From assembly GCA_000231825.2 (NCBI GenBank), contig JH720296.1:1-64000 (forward strand): 64,000 nt of DNA, given 5' to 3'. Position 1 is the stretch's first letter. Each line of letters begins with the position of its first letter. Source of the DNA: Tetrahymena elliotti 4EA. Taxonomy: Eukaryota; Ciliophora; Oligohymenophorea; Hymenostomatida; Tetrahymenidae. Shown piece by piece: positions 25,279 to 38,120 of the stretch. The notes under the pieces were generated by a model that worked only from the letters and a program-made list of their open reading frames with translations, was not told the origin of the DNA and ran no database searches. The position numbers and the translations under genes are program-made.

Positions 25279-26395
25279 AAACAAATATAATCTTATTTCA
25301 ATATATTAAAATTATAAATTATCTAAATAAATAATAAAAGTTAAATGTTTTCCAAACTCAATTAATCATTAAAATATAATTAAAATTAGTAAGTTTTGTA
25401 TTTTTAAAGTTGCCATTGTATTTCTTATAATAAAATAGCAATATTAAAATATCTGCTTCATAATTTTTGTTAAAACTTAAATTTTAAAATCAAAAATATA
25501 AAAGTTAATAAAAAAGAGAACAAATTTGATCAAAAATTATTTTTTAATAAATTTATCTTTATTTGAACTAATTAAATTATTACTTTACATAGTTTTTATG
25601 TTTCTATTTGAAAGATAAAAAAATATTTTTGTTGTTTTTTAAAAAACAATGAGAACTATTGAAATGAAAAAATAAAGATGAATCTTTTGAAATTTCAGAA
25701 TTATTATCTAAAAATGTTAATGAAAATAATAATAATCGAAATATAAAATAAATTTCTTCAATAAAACAATTAATTTAAGTAAATAATTAAAAATAAAAAG
25801 ATATTTCAGATATTTTCAAACAAAAAATAGTTGATAACAGAAAAAAAAATGCCAAGGTTATGTTTTGATTTGGTATAAAAAATGATAAAATATTTTTTTT
25901 AATTTAGAATATTAAAATTTGATTTTTATTGAATTTTATTTTTCAAAAAGTTATTATCTAACTCTAAAATTAGCTATGAGTTTTTGATAAAAAAATGAGC
26001 AAATATTTAAAAAATGGAATTTTCAAATAGTGATTGAATAAAGAATAATAAATTAGAATTTTAAAAGAATGAGTTTTAACCAATTTGCAAAAAATGAGGA
26101 ATGTAATCATCAAAATTTCTCTTATTCAAAAATTTAAAATGCTATTGGAATAATCAGAATTAAAATAATCAGTTGATAATAATATTGCATACTTTTATGT
26201 TTTATGAAGTATTCATATTAAATTAATAACAAAAGAGGCTGCACTAATTTGTGTAAAAGAATATAAACTGAACCAAAGTTAAGGATACATATGTTAATTA
26301 ATTTATACATTTCAAAAAAACTTGACTCTAATTATTATTTAGAAAAAAAATAAGCATTTTTTAGCTGAGTCATTACAAAACAATTCATTTTTAAG
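25279..26395. other. Intergenic with an orphan coding-like segment
   Basis: 1.1-kb AT-rich spacer. The stretch 25677-25868 reads as a plausible polar peptide but has no start codon in frame; it is listed separately. The rest shows nothing recognisable. Confidence 0.5.
25677..25868 (+). other. Orphan coding-like segment (possible gene remnant or exon)
   Basis: This frame runs for about 63 codons to TGA at 25866-25868. It begins DESFEISELLSKNVNENN and includes DISDIFKQKIVDNRKK, a composition close to real proteins here and unlike chance spacer translation. There is no in-frame ATG at its beginning. An ATG at about 25650 (MRTIEMKK) lies in a different frame. It could be an exon whose partner I did not find, a remnant broken by a small indel, or chance. 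Confidence 0.2.
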
Positions 26396-27855
26396 ATGCC
26401 TGATGAAGCTTGTGATGATGAGATAGAAGATTGCTATCAGCCATTAATTGCTGATATAGAGTGCACAAATACACTTTAAAAGATTGAGAATATAATAGTT
26501 TTAGTGATTTAGTGCATCTTCTTAATTTATTAAATAAGGGCTTTATACAAGATTAGGCTTATTTTTTAGGAATAAGGATCAAAATTTTATAAATAAATAT
26601 ATTATATACATTTTACCTGCTTAGGAATAACTTTAAGTAAATTATTTTATTCATATGTTTATCTTTTGCAGTTTTTATTAACAATAATAAATTCATAAAA
26701 ATATGCTAATTCAGAATGGCTAAGGATTTGATTTTAATAAATAGCTTTAATTGCAATATAAATATCTGTATTGAGTGCTTTTTGTGGTTAACAATTATAT
26801 GACCCTCAAAATTATGTCCTTTATGATACTACATTATAAAAAATAAATCTTTTAAATATGGGATATATGAGTATAACATTCTTCTACTTTGTTTTGTATT
26901 TATTGGTTACTCTGAGATGGTAAATTTTTAATTTAAAAGTTAAGTACTAAGAAATATGATAAAAAGGTTGACAGTGGTAGAGCAGGTTTAAGAATATTAG
27001 CTTTTTGTGAAAATCAATAAAATTATTTAGATCATTATTGTAGGAAGCTACAGCATTATATATTTTGTATGCATAGGATTACTTATTTATGAAAACACGC
27101 ATATAACAAAAGAAGAGAAATTCTACTACTAAACAGTTATGTAAACTAATAAGATTCTTTATTATTTTTATTAAGTAAAATGTTATGAATATTTAGCTAA
27201 AATTTCATTTAAAAAAGGCATTTTTCAATTCTGGTGTGCTCATTAATCTAAATTTCTAGCTTTTTTATTATCAGCTATAAGTTCTATCAAATTGTAAAAG
27301 GCATTTATGACATAGAATATTAATTCAAATAAAAGGTAATTTCTTATTTAAAATAAAAAATTATAATAATTTTTACTTTAAAAATATATAGATTCTATAT
27401 TATTTGATTCCCTTATGTTTTACAGGCTTATTTAAATGTGTTACTAATTTATATTTAATTATCAATCCTAACTATAATGTATCTTCAAACTAAGAATATC
27501 TTACTAAAGACAGAGTTGAGTAAAAAGCACATTTAACAATACTTAATTTAATTAAGCAAATTTATATTATTAATAGAGTAGGAATTATTTTTAATCTCAA
27601 CAAAATGTTTGGTTATTTTCTTGCTTAATTTTTGATTCTTTAGCTCTTTTATCCTAAAAGAGTTAAAAATAATAACTTACTAACCTTCTAAGGTAAATAT
27701 TTATCAAAGCAGCACATAAATTTAATCTTTTTTTAAAAACAGATGAACAAGATGCACAAGAAGGACAAGAAGTATAAGATACTTAAGAAATTAATAAATC
27801 TTAATCTTTTTAAAAAAGCTTGATATGCACTAATTCAAAAATTCATGAAGTTTGA
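26396..27855 (+). CDS. Polytopic membrane protein, about seven transmembrane segments
   Basis: Five exons (26396-26919, 26967-27140, 27197-27335, 27392-27692, 27743-27855) with consistent phases encode 416 aa. After a short acidic N-terminus (MPDEACDDEIEDCYQPL) there are about seven strongly hydrophobic segments, near residues 30-50, 72-98, 112-130, 152-174, 192-214, 240-260 and 280-300, and a weaker one near 350-375. The C-terminal ~45 residues are hydrophilic and acidic (DEQDAQEGQEVQDTQ) and probably cytosolic. There is no cleavable signal peptide. The general layout (seven spans, no large loops) resembles seven-helix receptor-like proteins, but I see no DRY, NPxxY or other family motif, so the family is unassigned. 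Four short introns of 47-56 bp interrupt membrane-segment coding sequence. Confidence 0.8.
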
Positions 27856-28514
27856 TTTAATTTATTTTATTTTTTGAAATATTTAATATAATTATATAAA
27901 ATGTATTCTTTTTATTTATTTTTATCAAAGATAATTAATCATTTTCTCCTTAAAAAATATTACAATTTAGTGATTGAGATTGCATTTTATTTAATTATAT
28001 GTTGAAGCTGTTCTTTGAGATTTGTTAAAATTATATAATATTATGAATAAATTACAATTTATTATTTAAAATTACTCTTTTCAAAAGCAAATTGATTAAC
28101 TATTTCAGGATCATTTTTGAAATGAAAAATATTTTATTTGAGAAAAATTTGTTAAATAGATTTTTAGATGAGTATTTTTATGGACATATTATAACGTTAA
28201 TGGATTATTTTTTAGGTGAGATTTGTTTAACAGATGCAAAATATTTCTTTACATTTTTTTGTTAATTTAATATGAAAAGTCATTTAAATTAAGAAATTTA
28301 ACGTTTAAAATTCAAATTACTAAAGAATAAATAATATACAATTAATTTATTTGACTAATCAGATATTGTCACAAACAAAAAATATCAAGACAACCAAAAT
28401 ACAATTTCTTTATTTATTTGTTAAATATCAATTCGAAATAAAAGAGAGAGTTATAAACATTAATCAAATTAACAAAATAAATACTAACAAAAAAGTAATT
28501 AGAGATTAATAAAA
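27856..28514. other. Intergenic
   Basis: AT-rich 0.66-kb spacer; promoter region of the coiled-coil gene. No gene recognised. Confidence 0.6.
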
Positions 28515-30530
28515 ATGAGTAATTCTGAAAATATTTAGATTGATTTAAATTAGAACTAATCCTAAGATTAAATGTTCTTCTAACCTATGAGTACTTGTAT
28601 AAATCCTCTTAAGTAGATAGAAGATAATAGTTAATCTAAGCAAGTTTTTAACATACTTTAGCCATGCAACATTTCTAAACATAACATAATTAACAATAAT
28701 CTCAGCTATTCTCCTAACAAATTTCGTGAATTGAATGTTAAAAAAGCCAACAAATAGACTAAGCGTTGCCATACTGAAAATAGTGTAAATGATGAAAATA
28801 TCTACAAATGTAAATATTTTAGCTGATTTAAAGATAATTTTTATCAAATAAAATTTATAAATTATTTTTTTCAAAATAAAAATTAATGATGAAAAATAAA
28901 AATTATTTTTTTAAAACATTTCAAAAAGCTTAAATTGAGCAAGATATTAAAGAAAACATTGTTCATTCCTCAAATAAATTAAGAGTTGGATTATCCTAAA
29001 GTCAGATTGAGTCTAATAAAGTAGAAAGTTTAAATGAATCTATTTATAGATACAATGACTAATCTGAAGATCAAAGTGAAGCTCTTCTTGAAAAGGATGA
29101 AGAAATTTAAATGTTAAAGGCTAAAAGAATGGCTGATAGTATTGAAATACAATACTTAAAATCTGTAATTTAGGGGATTTAGAGTAATGTAGAAACAATA
29201 ACTATTATCGATGAAGGTGATAATTTCGTTTTCTATAACATTCCAAGCTTTTATGAAGATTAAGAAGATAGCCAAGAACAAGATGATATGAGTTCACTTT
29301 ATATTGATTCTGTTATTTGTAGAATAATTGAAAAAAATAGCTTTGATTTAAGCATGTAAGATTTATACACTGACATTCAAAGAGTAAAGGAAGAAAACTC
29401 AAAAGAAATGTTTTATCAAGAAAAACGTATATATTAGCTAGAAAGTTTAATTCAAATTGAGTAAATGCATCATAGAACCTATGAAAACGAAAAGAAAAAT
29501 TTAATTTCTAAAGTAGCAGAAATGGAAATCAAGCAAGAGAACTTACTTTCCTAATAAAAGTAATACTAAGAACTCATTTAAAAATTCAAATAAGAAATGG
29601 GAAGAATATAAGAAAAATTAGAGGTAAATTTATTATATTTTTTTAGAGTTTATTTTAGATAAAAAAATAATGGGAATTTAAATAAAAAGTTTAATTTTTA
29701 TAATTAAAAAACAATTTTATATTCATTAAATAAAATTTATTTTGTTTTATTTTTAAAAATTTTAGTTCAGAGAGTATGAATTGAATTAGTTAAAAGAAAA
29801 GAAAAATGTTTATCAAGCAAAACTCAAAGACTGCTAAGATCTTAATCAAGAAATTAAATAGAGACTTGAACATAAGGAAAAGCTACTAGATGAAAAAGAT
29901 AAGTAATTGGAAAGCCTCAAAGAATAAATTAGTGAACCACTTGAAAATATAAATATGGTTTTCAGCATCGTCTCAAACTACAAACAAACACTTGCACAAT
30001 TTGATGAAAAGATTTCTGAATTAATTTAGAAATAAAAAACTATTGATAAATTAGAAAGATAACTTGGCGAAAAGAATGATTAAATGATGATGTTGGTTAA
30101 GATGAGTAATTAAATGTAAGAAAAAATAAATTTATTGATCAATGAAAATACTCAATAAGCAATATATATTCATTCAATTAATTTTAAGCTTTAATAATAA
30201 TAAATTGAGAATGAAAAATTGATACAAGCACAAAAGCAAAATAATGAATAAAATTAAATTTAAGAAGATCAAAATGTCAATATTATCAACACCCTTGATA
30301 TTCAATAAGATCAAACTGAATAACAAAAAGAAGAAGAAATTCAATTAATAGGCACAGAGGCAGGAGATGAATAACCTTAATAAGCCAGTGAAACTTTTTC
30401 TGAAACAATAGATAACGCTGATCATAATTAAGAAACCAATAATTAAACTGATATTAATAATCAATAACATGAAATAGAAGAGTAAGAAGAAGGTAATAAT
30501 AAAACCTTAGATTCTGTTTAAAAAGAATGA
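28515..30530 (+). CDS. Coiled-coil protein with acidic Q-rich C-terminus, 584 aa
   Basis: Three exons (28515-28809, 28929-29623, 29766-30530) encode 584 aa. The first ~100 residues are polar and contain KKANKQTKRCHTE. From about residue 160 to 470 the sequence is heptad-like and highly charged (for example MADSIEIQYLKSVIQGIQSN, later QRLEHKEKLLDEKDKQLESL and QTIDKLERQLGEKNDQ), so a long coiled coil is expected. It is interrupted by an acidic segment EDQEDSQEQDDMSS. The last ~100 residues are Q/E/N-rich and acidic. No catalytic domain, membrane segment or nuclear signal is clear. The likely role is structural, for example in cytoskeleton or basal bodies, but that is inference from coiled-coil content alone. 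Confidence 0.82.
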
Positions 30531-31720
30531 GTATTAAGTATATTATTTTTACAAAGTTGAATAAAATTATGAATAAAAATTTTAATGCTTCTTCATCATA
30601 AAAAACTAATAATCCATAAATTTATTTATAAATTATGGCACATTTTCTTTGTTTTAATATTTTTTATATTAAAATATGAAAAATCAATAATGTTATCTTT
30701 TCTAGTTAATTAATTATTATAATATAACCTCCTCCTCTATATATTCAGTAAATCAATTTATTTTTTTCAATAAGTTTTATTTTGTTTTCAATTTGTAAAT
30801 TAAGAAAATTCTTATAGTTCATATAGCTAAATAAAGTAAGTTTTTAATTTATTTGCTGATTTAATTTTTTTAAAGCTTAGTGAAATAAAACTCAGTTTAT
30901 TTTTAATAACCCTAATATAATTAGTATTATTATACAAACTTTTCCTTTAAATATTCAATAATTAAATAATTTTGATTAAAAAGTTTAATTTTCTTTCTTT
31001 AAGTTTGTTAATTTATTTTAAAGTTTATTAAAAATTAATTTATTTTTTATCTCAATTTTATTTATTCTTTTTCTTAAATTTAACAATTTACTGACAAATT
31101 TATTATATTTTTTATTAGATTGCTCTACTCTAATCATATTTCTAAATAGATAAATAATAAGTTTTAAGAATGCATACTTTCTTTTGAAATTATAATTTTT
31201 GGCAAAATAAATTTCTTTTAAAAGAGATAAGTCTGGTTTATTTATCTAATTTTATGATGCATTTTTATTTTATTTAGATTATTTTAGAGATTAGAGATAT
31301 AAGTTTTAAAAAAATAAAAATAGAATAGTGATAGTGGTTGCTATTGGAAAATTTAAGATAACTTTGAAAAAAATAGCCTCTAAAACTGTATTTTGTGATT
31401 TAAAATGGATGATAGGAAATTTTGATTCAGCCTAGTTATTTTTAAAATTCTTTTTATTGCATATGAAAAAATAATTTTGAATAAAAAGTAAAATAATTTA
31501 AAGTTTATTTTAGCAAAAATGCTGAAAGTAAGAAATTATAATTTTTAGGATTGAGAATGATTATCATATGATAGATATTTATTTTTTTGTTAATTTATTG
31601 ATTTATCATTTCAAATAGCTTATATAAAATATTGAAACAGAAGAAATTTTAATTATAGTTATATATTAATTAATAAATATCTATAGCTTTATAGTATTGT
31701 TAAATAATTATATCTTAAAT
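30531..31720. other. Intergenic upstream of calpain
   Basis: 1.2 kb of very AT-rich DNA with long T runs. No gene or RNA recognised. It should contain the calpain promoter. Confidence 0.6.
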
Positions 31721-34700
31721 ATGAAGTAGGAAAAGACCATTGAAGATTATCGTAGAGATATCAAGCTTCTCAAACTAAAATATATTAAGCTTTAGGAAGA
31801 GAAGCTTAAATTAGAAGAAACTGTAAAAAGGATGGCAGTTTCTTAAGGAAATAGAGGGCCAGCTGGTGCAGATGAAAATATAATTGCAGATTTAGACAGA
31901 AATATTTTAAAAGGAGAATAAAGTCCTTCCAAAAACTCTGCCAATTACATGAGTTTTGATAAAAATGTAATGAGAGAGTTTTCTTAGAGATGTAAGTTAA
32001 ATTTAGGTATGTCTCCAGAAAGCTTATTCAGAGCAGCTGATATAGAAGGATCAGGATAAATTACTGATTAATAATTTAAATCATTTTTGTAATAGAGTAG
32101 ACTAGGTATTAGCACATAGTATGTGTAAAGAATTGTTTAGCTTTCTGATGTCAACTGTACTGGTATAATTAAGAAGTAATCTTATTTTGAATGTCTTGCT
32201 GCATTCTAGGTTAACTAAGAAGTAAATAGTAATTCCTCTGATAATAGAACATTTGTACAGAAAAGTTTGGTGAAATTTGCTTAGAGCCTTATTGATAGGA
32301 AAACATCACCTCATGATTGCTTCTCAGTAATGGATAGTTAAGGAGTAAGAATTAAATTTATTTAAAATTCACTCAAAAGCCATCTATAAAAACATGAAAT
32401 GATATTTAAAAGGCGTATAATTTTTACTGGCAATTAAAATTTTAAAAATACTTAAAAAAATTATATTGATTTAATAAATAAAGCAAGAATAAAATAAATA
32501 ATTTCTTTCAGTGCCTTTAGAGATTTGAAAAACGTTGTTTTATTTTGTTAAGATAGTATTAGATTTAATCTAAATAAATTTATTTAACTTTTATTTATTC
32601 AAAAAAAAATAGGAAAACATTATTAATTATGATGATTTGAATAGCTATGTAGCAAAGTATTGCAAAAATATGAACGATACAGAATGTATTGGTGCCTTTA
32701 ATTACTTAGATATTGATAAAGAATAACGTATAGGAAGAGACATGTTTGTAGTTGAAGTTAAAAAAATTATGAGAGTTGTTGCTAAAGAAAAGGGAGTTAA
32801 TATCGATGACTTTATTGATAGTAAGTCTGGTTTACCTCCAAGACCTTAAAATAACGCAGGACCTTCAACTTCAAACAAAGGATAAAAAGGAGGAAATTCG
32901 TCAGCTGAGCCTAATAGCTTGGTAGAGATAGACTTTGGAACAAACTCTGTTCCTATTTAAATTAAGTAGATAAGCGATTAAGATATAAAAGAAGTTATCA
33001 AAGTGTTAACACAAACTTATAAAATCGATTTGAAAGAATTACTTTCTTATGTTGTTCTAAATACTAAACATCCTAACTCAGGCATATTTGTAAATGACTT
33101 CTTTACTGCATTTGATAAGCTCAAAATTGGAAGAAAAATTCCTAATGAAACGAAGATGAAATTATTTAAGTGTATGGATTCAGGTCACAATGGCTCTATT
33201 GACTATGAGGAGATGATATAATTTTATGTTGAAAGAAAAGACCCTTCTAGCCCTATGAGTTTTATTTACACTATGGTAGCTAGAATTTTCAAATCCATTT
33301 AAATTAGAACAACAGAGGCTCTCTCTTTCTTAAGTATAAAGCCAGAAACTTAACTTGATCAAAAGAGCTTTATTGTAGTAGCAGATAAAGTTTTTTATGT
33401 CCAAAGACCTAAACTTCAAGAAATTGTTTTTAAGTAAAAGATAATTAATATTACATATTTGTTTATTTTACATTTATTATTATAGAGAATTAACTAATAA
33501 TGCTGGTACCCTGCCTGCAGAGAAGCTTATCTTTGAGATAGATAAGGAGATAGATTACCTAGAAAGTCATGATGGAGATTTGTCATCAAGTAGACTCAAT
33601 AAATCCAGTAACTCTATTTCAAGAATTGGAGGTAAGAAATCCTTCGGATAGTTAAAAACCACAGTACTATCCAAATAAGAATCAGGTGGATCTAATAAAA
33701 AGATTCCTTCACTAAACAGACTAAATACTTAGGCCCTATCTTATGTTGAGACAGATATTAACGAATATGAAAAAATTATGTAGCAAGTGTATCCTAAATT
33801 TGATTAACAAAAAGACTTTTTTGAAAAGGTAATTTTTATTTTTTTAAAAGTTAATTCATTTTTTTCCAATATATGAATTAGATTACTAAAAATGATGATG
33901 GAGAAGTTATTTAAAGCTAATGGACGACTATATTAAACGATGAACTTCCTACCTTAAAGAAAGCCCTAGAAATTGTAAAAAATCTCAAGTAAGGAGAAAT
34001 GTGGTGTGATCCTGAGTTTGGACCTACTGAAAGTGATCCTTATGGCTCTAAGTCTATGTATTTTAGTGATAACGATATTCCCACAGGATGTCCTCCCCCT
34101 GAAAATGTTGAATGGTTGAGAATAGGTGAGTTTTTAGAAAGGTATTTAGAAAATAATGAAGAAGACAATATTGATGATACTTGTGATGATGCTCACTTTA
34201 TGTTATCAGGAGCAAGCAGTAATGATGTTAAACAAAGTAGCTATCTTGGTGATTGTTGGTTTGTTAGTGCATTAAGTATTATTGCATAGAATGACTAGTA
34301 TTTAGTAGGAAGTTATGACCCTGGCAAAAAGGATGTCTCTTAAGAATAAATATTAATTTAGATGTCAGAAGGTATTTATCCTCCCATGTTCCACTTCCTC
34401 AAATAATATGGAATTTTTATTTTTAAATTCTATAAGAATTTTGAATGGAGATATGTTATTATTGATGATAAACTCCCTTGTCTTGACGGAAAAATAGTAA
34501 TTTAAATATTTAATCTTATTTGGATATTTAATTCATGAAAAATAAATTTATCATTAATTACACTACCACCAAATTATAAAATATATTTCACAAAAATATA
34601 ACATAGATTTATTCTCATTGTAGCTCATTTAATGAATTTTGGGTCTCCCTAATCGAAAAGGCTTATGCTAAAATACATAACTGTTATTAAGCTCTTACTT

Positions 34701-36127
34701 CTGGTGATATAGGCTAAGGTTTGACAGATTTAACAGGTCAAGTTTCTATGAAGATGAGATTTGATGGTATAAAAGCTACTTAATCATAAATTTAATCAGG
34801 TGAATTTGATAGGAGTGGTATCATGATTAATGGTGTTAAGTATGATTGCAATGAAGATACTTATGATGAAGTATATAAGAAAATTGTTTAAGAAAGAGAT
34901 AATCTTTGGAATGGGTTGTCTTTGTTTGACAATTAAGGTAACTATTATTTTTTAAACTGTTTTATGAAAATCATAAATTGCAATTTTAAACTGTTAGGAT
35001 CATTGATGGGATGTAGTGCCGATGGTGGAACTGAGTCTTCAATTACTTATAATGATGAAAAAGCTGGTATTTATTCTGGACACGCATACTCAGTCATAGA
35101 TATATTCTAAATAAACTATGATGAAGAAGAGAAAAAAGCTCATGAAAGTGATCACAGACAATATCATAGACTGCTTTGTCTTCGTAATCCATGGGGCTTT
35201 GGTGAATGGCTTTTAAAGTGGTCTGAAACAGAAGAAAATGGAAAAATATCAAGATATCAGAAATAGATAAGTGATTACTTTGACTCAAAAATTTAGGCTG
35301 CTATCTCATAAGGAATGGATGCTCCTGATAAGTAATTAATTAATTAATTAGTTTGAAATTAAAATAAAAAATTAAATCAATTTTTAAGATATTAACCAGG
35401 TAGTGACGATGGTATGTTTTTGATTTGTTACAAGGATTGGAGAACTATTTTCTCAAATCTTTTTATATGTTTCAAATTTGATCCTTTGATTTGGACTGGA
35501 TATGAAATCGAAGACAAGTGGTCGAAAGGTTTCTGCTCAGGATCAGTAAAAAAAGGTGAACCAAGCATAACAAACTTTGCCCAAAAGAATCCTTAGTTTA
35601 TATTTAAGTTGAAAAAGGCTTAGAAATAACCTGTAAAGGCTTTTATAAATTTAGTATAAGATGATGGTAGATTATACATAGGTTCAAAATACCCATATGA
35701 AAATATTTAACAATCTCTACTTCTTTGTCTATTTGTTTTGGAAAATGGCAAAAAGAAACTAGAAAAGTTTGATTAAAAAATTATGATAGCTTCCAGTGGT
35801 AAGTTTAATTTGAGAAGAGAAGTAGATTTTGGTAAATTGATTGATGTTGAACCAGGTAAAACTTACTGTATAGTTCCTTGCACTATGAAGGGTGAAGTAG
35901 AAGGAGAAGAATTCAAAGACATTGATTTCTCAATCAACTTTTATTTCTCTAATTGCCCTGATTCAGATATGGAGTTTGAAAAAGTTAATGGACCTGGAAA
36001 ACTTAACAAACAAAAAGTAAGTGTCTAAGCAGTTGATCCTTTAATGGCTGCTAATTCTGAAAAAATTAAAAACTTTATTGTTAACAGTGTAAACAAATTA
36101 ATGTAAGAAAATGATCATGATCACTGA
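31721..36127 (+). CDS. Calpain-type cysteine protease with N-terminal coiled coil and EF-hands
   Basis: Seven exons (31721-32344, 32613-33433, 33486-33828, 33882-34496, 34607-34937, 34998-35331, 35389-36127) encode 1268 aa. All three catalytic residues of the papain-like calpain core are present: Cys721 in YLGDCWF, His940 in SGHAYSV and Asn975 in RNPWG. The core runs from about residue 640 to 1050. Residues 1-35 form a charged helix. Between ~60 and ~500 are EF-hand-like loops: degenerate ones (DIEGSGQITDQQ, DIDKEQRIGRDM) and one canonical loop, DSGHNGSIDYEE. After the core, PQFIFKLKKAQKQPV and the following strands suggest a C2-like/beta-sandwich domain. EF-hands on the N-terminal side are unlike animal calpains, where the penta-EF-hand is C-terminal. 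Ca-dependent limited proteolysis in the cytosol is expected from the family. Confidence 0.93.
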
Positions 36128-36884
36128 ATTATTTGTACAAAGGTTTTTGTTACAAATTTAAAGTTTTTTTTTTCTATTTTTTGTATTCAATAATTTTCTC
36201 CTATTCAACACTTTGTTAATTTGTTAAGTTTATTAGATATTATTTGTTGAATTAACTTTTTTTAAAAAAAAAATTTAATTTTTTCAGATGCTGAAAAACA
36301 TAAATTAAAGTTAAATTTTATATTTAGAAAAAGAATGACTTCATTTTTAATTTAATTTATTGAGTTATCTAAATATGATTAATGAATATTAATCAAATAA
36401 TTGTAAATGCAATCAGCTAGCTTATCTTTGAAACAAATTTTTAGTTTATTGATAATTAATTTATAAATTTATCACTTTCTAAATCAAGTCAGAAAACTTT
36501 TAATCTTTGTAATTCATTTCTTATAAAAAAAAGGAAATTTATAAATAGATTATGAGTTAGCCTTATTCCCATTCTTGTGATATTAATTACTTTATTTTAT
36601 TCATAGTTTATTAAAACCTTAAAGATATATGCTTGTTATTTAAATAAATAAAATTAAAATTTCATTCCTTCATCTACCAAAATCAAATTTTCAGTTTAAA
36701 AAATTTTTTTACAAGCTAAATTAGTAAAAATAAGAATTTTTAAATGACTAGATATACTTTTTAAATAAAGGTTTAGTAATTTGAAAATTCAAATTAAAAA
36801 ATTAATAAAAAAAAAAAACTTGATTGATTATATCTTTAACTTTAATCATTTTCTATACAATACAGATTTAAATCTAAATTATAT
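36128..36884. other. Intergenic between convergent genes
   Basis: AT-rich spacer between the calpain and oxidoreductase 3' ends. Nothing recognised. Confidence 0.6.
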
Positions 36885-38120
36885 TCATTCTTTTTTTTCT
36901 TTTTGATATAATGGTACATCTAAGTATAATTTTTCACCACCAACATAGAAATAGGTTCTATCAGTGCTGAGATCTAAAGGCCAATCATTAGCATATCTTT
37001 AGACAAGGTCAGGATTGAAAATAGACAAATGTCCAAAAGATACAGCTTCAACTGATTTTTCTGAGACAAGAGTTTCAGCTTCTGCAAAAGTAATACTATC
37101 ATTGCCAATAATATTTCCTTTATATAACTTCCTTAAAGTCTTAAAAAAATCAGGTATTTAAATTTCTGGAGAAATTTAATCGCTTTTATTTATTTTAATG
37201 TCAAAAGGATTATATCTTTTAATTTCAACAAAAGCAATATTTCTTTTATCAAGCTCAGATAGTAAATATGTCATTAATTCAAGAGGATTACTATCATACA
37301 TATCATTTGTTCTTCCAGTAGGTGAGAATCTGACTGCTACTCTTCCAGCACCAAAAACAGAAATTAAAACATCTATAACTTCTAATGCAAATCTACATCT
37401 GTTAGGTACACTTCCTCCATACTCATCAGTACGCTTATTTGAAGAGTCCTTTAGGAATTCATCTACCAAATAACTATTAGCACCATGTAATTAAATAGCA
37501 TCAAATCCAGCATTTTTTGCATTTATAGCTCCCTAACGGAATTCCTCAATAACTTCTTTTATTTCTTAAACAGTTAACTCATGAGGAACATCATAAGATT
37601 TGTTTGTGTATCTATTTATTCCATTAATTGCTATAGGACTAGGTGCTACTGGTTCTCTTCCTTCAATCTAAACCTTATTAGTAGTTCTCCCACCATGCCA
37701 TATTTAAAGACATATTAATCCTCCTTATTAATGAACGGAATCCACTACCTTTTTCCAACCTTTCATTTGTTCTTCAGTGTATATGTTACCAGAATCTATT
37801 CAAATTTCAAAAAAAATGAGACATTAAAATGATTGGTTATTGATTTTTTGACAAATAAAATAACAAATAAACTATTTTTTTGAATCTTTTATTTTTTAAA
37901 GCTTCAAATTACTTCCAAATGTTAGAGAGTTTTTAGATGTAGAGCTAGCTTCTGTAATAATCAATCCAAATTCAGATCTTAAAGTATAGTGCTTAGCCAT
38001 CAAGTCAGTAGGTACACCTTTTTCATCAGCTCTTACTCTAGTTAAAGGAGCTACAACTAATCTATTTTTTAAATGTAAATCACCAAGTTAGACAGGTGAG
38101 AGTAGTATTTTTGTATCCAT
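36885..38120 (-). CDS. Old Yellow Enzyme-family NADPH:flavin oxidoreductase
   Basis: Exons 37913-38120 and 36885-37795 with a 117-bp intron encode 372 aa, normal for the family. The TIM-barrel motifs are clear: SPVQLGDLHLKNRLVVAPLT near the start (Thr of the APLTR motif contacts FMN), YTEEQMKGWKKVVDSVHQQG, LQIWHGGR, then AIQLHGANSYLVDEFLKD with substrate-binding His173 and Asn176 and the catalytic Tyr178, followed by SNKRTDEYGGSVPNRCRF and VAVRFSPTG. The enzyme uses FMN to reduce the double bond of alpha,beta-unsaturated carbonyls with NADPH. Plant relatives are 12-oxophytodienoate reductases; the natural substrate in ciliates is unknown. No organelle targeting signal is evident, so a cytosolic enzyme is likely. 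All key residues are intact. It is convergent with the calpain gene and divergent from the SNARE gene. Confidence 0.94.

Noticed and set aside
25061..25312. Idea that some CDSs are pseudogenes because frames break every few hundred bases
   Set aside because: In Imp4, PP6, kinesin, calpain, CLU and p44 each break coincides with a GT..AG intron, and splicing restores family motifs in phase.
37198..37473. 91-codon plus-strand frame
   Set aside because: It is antisense to the well-supported oxidoreductase exon 2 and has no motif of its own.
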